In this document: positions 61,500 through 64,000 of the stretch, piece by piece | How positions within the stretch are numbered: position 1 is the first letter of the stretch | Layout: each line of letters begins with the position of its first letter | DNA from: Gammaproteobacteria bacterium | GTDB lineage: Bacteria; Pseudomonadota; Gammaproteobacteria; Pseudomonadales; Azotimanducaceae | Length of the DNA stretch: 64,000 nt | Direction of reading: 5' to 3' | Assembly (NCBI GenBank): GCA_009840305.1 | Contig: VXNY01000028.1 | Span: forward strand, 185,238 to 249,237 | Made by a program: the position numbers and the translations under genes | Notes under the pieces: generated by a model | Database searches by the model: none | Seen by the model: the letters and a program-made list of their open reading frames with translations, nothing else | Told to the model about the DNA's origin: nothing

Positions 61500-63596
61500 T
61501 CACTTGTCAAGTTGCACGACGTTTAACAAGCGTTTGGAAGCCTGTTCTTTGCGACGCCCCCACCATATGAGCAGCGACATACAGCATATCGCGATCAGGA
61601 TCATGCCTGAAATCCACGTTGTGGCTACCAAAGGACTTGTTCCGAGTTGTCCCATTTGATAGACACAGACACTCAATGTATATGCGATTATTACGCTCCA
61701 GGCAACACTGAAAGTGGCCCAATACCCACCTAGCTCTCGTAAGATCACTCCGATTGTGGCGACACAAGGAACGTAAAGCAGTAGAAACACTAAATAACTG
61801 AACGCCCCAAGTTTTCCGTCAAATAAAGCTTGCATCGCTAGAACAGTGTTGATGTCAACGTCGTTCTGAGCGGCTCTTTCTTCTAATGTATCGGCGTGGT
61901 CAAATGCCAAACCGAGGGGATCCAACATCGACTCTCCAAGTGCAAGAAGATTTCGTGGCACAGAAACAATTGCGGTGGTCAGCGTTGTACGATAATCAAA
62001 TGCTTGATTACTGTCGGTACTCGGTGTGTATAGGGCGTCAAGCGTTCCAACTACGACTTCCTTAGCGAAAAAGCCCGTGAATATCCCCACTGTCGCTGGC
62101 CAGTTATCTTTGTCGATTCCCATAGGGGTTAATATTGGAGTAATCGTTCGACCAATTGCTGCGAGTACTGACTGCTCACGGTTCTCGTTTCCAAAGGAAC
62201 CATCCGTTCCAATAGAACTAACAAACTGAAGGACGATTACAACTAACACAATGGCGCGTCCTGCGCGTAGCACAAAGTCTCTAAGGCGGTGCCACGTATG
62301 TTGAAACAGATTTCGCAACTTCGGTACGTGGTACTTTGGCAGTTCTTGAGAAAAAGCACTTGAAGATTGACTGACTAAATGATTTTTCACCATCCAAGTG
62401 GTGCCCAACGCGACAGCGATTCCAATCATGTAGAGTAGAAATACTAAGTTTTGGCCATGACGCGGAAAAAACGCGGCAACAAATAACACATACACGGTTA
62501 AGCGCGCTCCACAAGACATGAACGGTGCCATAATCGTGGTTAAGATTCGATCAGGTTTACTATCTAAGCTTCGAGTGCTCATGACGCTAGGTACATTACA
62601 GCCAAATCCCACAATTAGAGGGACTAAAGCTCTACCGGGTAGCCCCACGGCGCGCAATGGTTTGTCAAGGATGAATGCTACGCGTCCCATATATCCCGAG
62701 TCTTCGAGTAATGACAAGAACAGGAAAAGCGCTCCAATTACCGGTAGAAACGTTCCAACAAGTTGGACACCACTCCCAACGCCATCAGCGACGACTGCAG
62801 TGAGCCAAGCCGGGCTGCCTATGGATTGTAGAAGTAGTCGTGGCGTTTCAACAAAGATTATGCCGCCCATAATGTCAAAAAAATCTATAAAGACTGCCCC
62901 TACATTAATCGAAAAAAAGAACATCAAGTACATCACGACTAGAAAAATTGGAATAGCTAGGAAGCGATTCAACACCCATCGATCTATGTAGTGCGTTATG
63001 TGTTTTGTCTTATTTGATTTTCTCGCGACTATTTCGAGAATTTCGTCAACGAATTGGTACCGTGCGGAGACTTCAAATGGTTTTTTCGCTTTCATTGTTA
63101 GTACTTCTTCGATTGCGTCCAACAAAATTTTTCTCGACTTGGTCCGAGTTGCGTCGACGAGAACTACCGGACATGCTAGCCTTTCACTAAGTTCTGAACA
63201 ATCGAGTTCTAGGGCCTGCTTGGTTGCTAAGTCCGACATGGTTAGTGCTACAACCATTGGCGTTTCAAGTTCGCGTAATTGGGTCGTAAGGAACAATCCT
63301 CGTGCTAGTGTCGTTGAGTCTACTACATTGACGATAACCTCAGCTCGCTGTTGTTGTAAGTAGGTGCGAGTTATCGATTCGTCGACTTTGTCGGTGCTAT
63401 TTGATTGTGTCAGGTCGTACAAACCTGGCAAGTCAACGACTTCAAAGAAGGAACTCGCGCGGCGAGCCTTACCCGTCTTCTTTTCTACGGTTACACCAGC
63501 CCAGTTTCCGGTGCGCTGAATGCCACCGGTCAGAGTGTTGAACAGTGTTGTTTTGCCGCTGTTTGGATTGCCGACCAGCGCGACCGTTGTTGTCAC
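61500..63596 (-). CDS. feoB: Ferrous iron transporter FeoB
   Basis: GTP-dependent inner-membrane Fe(II) importer, about 698 residues from GTG 63596. That start overlaps the feoA stop (TAGTG); a longer frame to 63623 would sit inside feoA. The G domain has GNPNSGKTTLFN (G1), VDLPGLYDL (G3 region). Two gate regions follow, with GFGCNVPSVM (conserved Cys-Asn-Val-Pro) and FFAKEVVVGTLD (the second gate). About eight to ten helices; the tail (LIWWGRRKEQ...) is basic. Operon with feoA. Confidence 0.97.
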   Translation of the reverse strand: MTTTVALVGNPNSGKTTLFNTLTGGIQRTGNWAGVTVEKKTGKARRASSFFEVVDLPGLYDLTQSNSTDKVDESITRTYLQQQRAEVIVNVVDSTTLARGLFLTTQLRELETPMVVALTMSDLATKQALELDCSELSERLACPVVLVDATRTKSRKILLDAIEEVLTMKAKKPFEVSARYQFVDEILEIVARKSNKTKHITHYIDRWVLNRFLAIPIFLVVMYLMFFFSINVGAVFIDFFDIMGGIIFVETPRLLLQSIGSPAWLTAVVADGVGSGVQLVGTFLPVIGALFLFLSLLEDSGYMGRVAFILDKPLRAVGLPGRALVPLIVGFGCNVPSVMSTRSLDSKPDRILTTIMAPFMSCGARLTVYVLFVAAFFPRHGQNLVFLLYMIGIAVALGTTWMVKNHLVSQSSSAFSQELPKYHVPKLRNLFQHTWHRLRDFVLRAGRAIVLVVIVLQFVSSIGTDGSFGNENREQSVLAAIGRTITPILTPMGIDKDNWPATVGIFTGFFAKEVVVGTLDALYTPSTDSNQAFDYRTTLTTAIVSVPRNLLALGESMLDPLGLAFDHADTLEERAAQNDVDINTVLAMQALFDGKLGAFSYLVFLLLYVPCVATIGVILRELGGYWATFSVAWSVIIAYTLSVCVYQMGQLGTSPLVATTWISGMILIAICCMSLLIWWGRRKEQASKRLLNVVQLDK

Positions 63597-63826
63597 TATG
63601 TCATGGGTGCGACGCTTATACAAGCAAGGTCATCGCGCCGTAGACACAGGTCGTAGTCTCGTAGTTTGAGATGGATGGGATCGCCCATCGGCGCAACCCG
63701 ATGAATTGACACAACAGTCCCTGGCACTAGTCCAAGACTTTGTAGGTGATTAGCGTGAGGGGGCAGTGTTTGATAGCGGAGAATCTTGGCAGACTCCCCT
63801 TGTTTGAGCATACTCAATAACGTCAT
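63596..63826 (-). CDS. feoA: Ferrous iron transport protein A
   Basis: 76-residue SH3-like cytoplasmic partner of FeoB. Family marks include HANHLQSLGLVPGTVVSIHRVAPMGDPIHLKL. It starts with ATG right behind the Fur-box-like site and overlaps the feoB start, a coupled feoAB operon. feoC is not seen. Confidence 0.93.
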   Translation of the reverse strand: MTLLSMLKQGESAKILRYQTLPPHANHLQSLGLVPGTVVSIHRVAPMGDPIHLKLRDYDLCLRRDDLACISVAPMT

Positions 63827-63828
63827 TT

Positions 63829-63847
63829 AATAATGATAATCATTCTC
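63829..63847. promoter_or_regulatory. Fur-box-like operator upstream of feoAB
   Basis: AATAATGATAATCATTCTC matches 17 of 19 positions of the Fur consensus GATAATGATAATCATTATC and lies 3-21 bp before the feoA ATG. Repression of feoAB by iron-loaded Fur is expected. Confidence 0.88.
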
Positions 63848-63881
63848 ATTTAAGAAGCAATACTCTATTTGTTCGAAACAC

Positions 63882-63930
63882 AAAAAAAATAAAAAAGCAC
63901 ACGATTGTTCTGCCAGTTTCTTGGAAACTG
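63882..63930 (-). terminator. Possible terminator after tRNA-Arg
   Basis: On the minus strand, a 7-bp hairpin with three-base loop (63914-63930, CAGTTTC/GAAACTG) is followed about 17 bases later by a T-rich tract (63882-63896). The gap between stem and T-tract is longer than in standard terminators. It lies 15 bp past the end of tRNA-Arg and before the feoAB promoter. Confidence 0.4.
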
Positions 63931-63945
63931 TTGCTGAGTTTCCAC

Positions 63946-64000
63946 TGGCGCGCCCGCAGGGACTCGAACCCCGAACCCCCAGGTTCGAAGCCTGGTGCTC
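63946..64000 (-). tRNA. tRNA-Arg(TCG), partial (5' end beyond window)
   Basis: The 3' part of a minus-strand tRNA: encoded CCA, T-arm with TTCGAGT loop, variable loop, and anticodon stem CCAGG/CCTGG around anticodon TCG. The D arm and 5' acceptor strand extend past position 64000. Anticodon TCG reads CGA (Arg). Confidence 0.85.

Overview
The window looks like a chromosomal segment of a gammaproteobacterium, probably one without close well-studied relatives. The basis is conserved gene order: lolB divergent from hemA-prfA-prmC-moeB; tRNA-Gln-rplY-pth-ychF; nadD-rsfS-mrdA-rodA-mltB-dacA-lipB; and feoA-feoB. It also holds putA and Fur-type operators. No phage, insertion sequence, CRISPR array or rRNA gene was seen. 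Three tRNA genes are present: Met, Gln and a partial Arg.

Layout. 1-13.4 kb: two separate RND efflux adaptor/permease pairs flank a Bax-inhibitor-like membrane protein, putA, a DUF2799 lipoprotein and tRNA-Met. 13.4-21.8 kb: a DoxX protein, a DUF1801 protein, and the housekeeping blocks ychF/pth/rplY/tRNA-Gln/lolB and hemA/prfA/prmC/moeB. ispE and prs, which usually lie beside the tRNA-Gln, are absent here. 21.7-24.4 kb: a rearranged patch with a decayed partial copy of lipB, an outer-membrane barrel gene and a stray paralogue of a gene from the large operon at 35-46 kb. 24.5-34.8 kb: the minus-strand envelope block (lipB, dacA, mltB, rodA, mrdA, rsfS, nadD), then a LON-domain protein, uppP, ssb and a metallo-beta-lactamase-fold hydrolase.

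35.2-46.5 kb is the most unusual part. Ten plus-strand genes are packed with overlaps or gaps of 31 bp or less. They encode a PqaA-type secreted hydrolase, a two-TM periplasmic protein, several signal-peptide proteins (one with a C-terminal BON-like stretch, one repeat protein), a PEGA plus formylglycine-enzyme-like membrane protein lacking the catalytic cysteine, a MotA/TolQ/ExbB-family channel protein, and two von Willebrand A (vWA) proteins. Each vWA protein is anchored by one N-terminal helix with a Phe-Leu-Asp-Val motif like the ExbD/TolR proton-carrying helix. My reading is an ion-driven envelope motor whose moving subunits end in metal-binding vWA adhesion domains instead of peptidoglycan-binding or TonB-contacting domains. 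This is inference; no function is shown by the sequence.

46.8-56 kb: a YejB/YejE-like oligopeptide permease with its binding lipoprotein but no ATPase, then a GldA / fused GldF-GldG / DUF4340 ABC-2 module. 56-60.6 kb: small accessory genes (HIT, DUF4870, DUF6491, a BtrH-like protein, a MerR-like HTH fused to TPRs). 60.6-64 kb: an iron module (bfd, bfr, feoA-feoB) with two strong Fur-box-like operators, ending in a partial tRNA-Arg.
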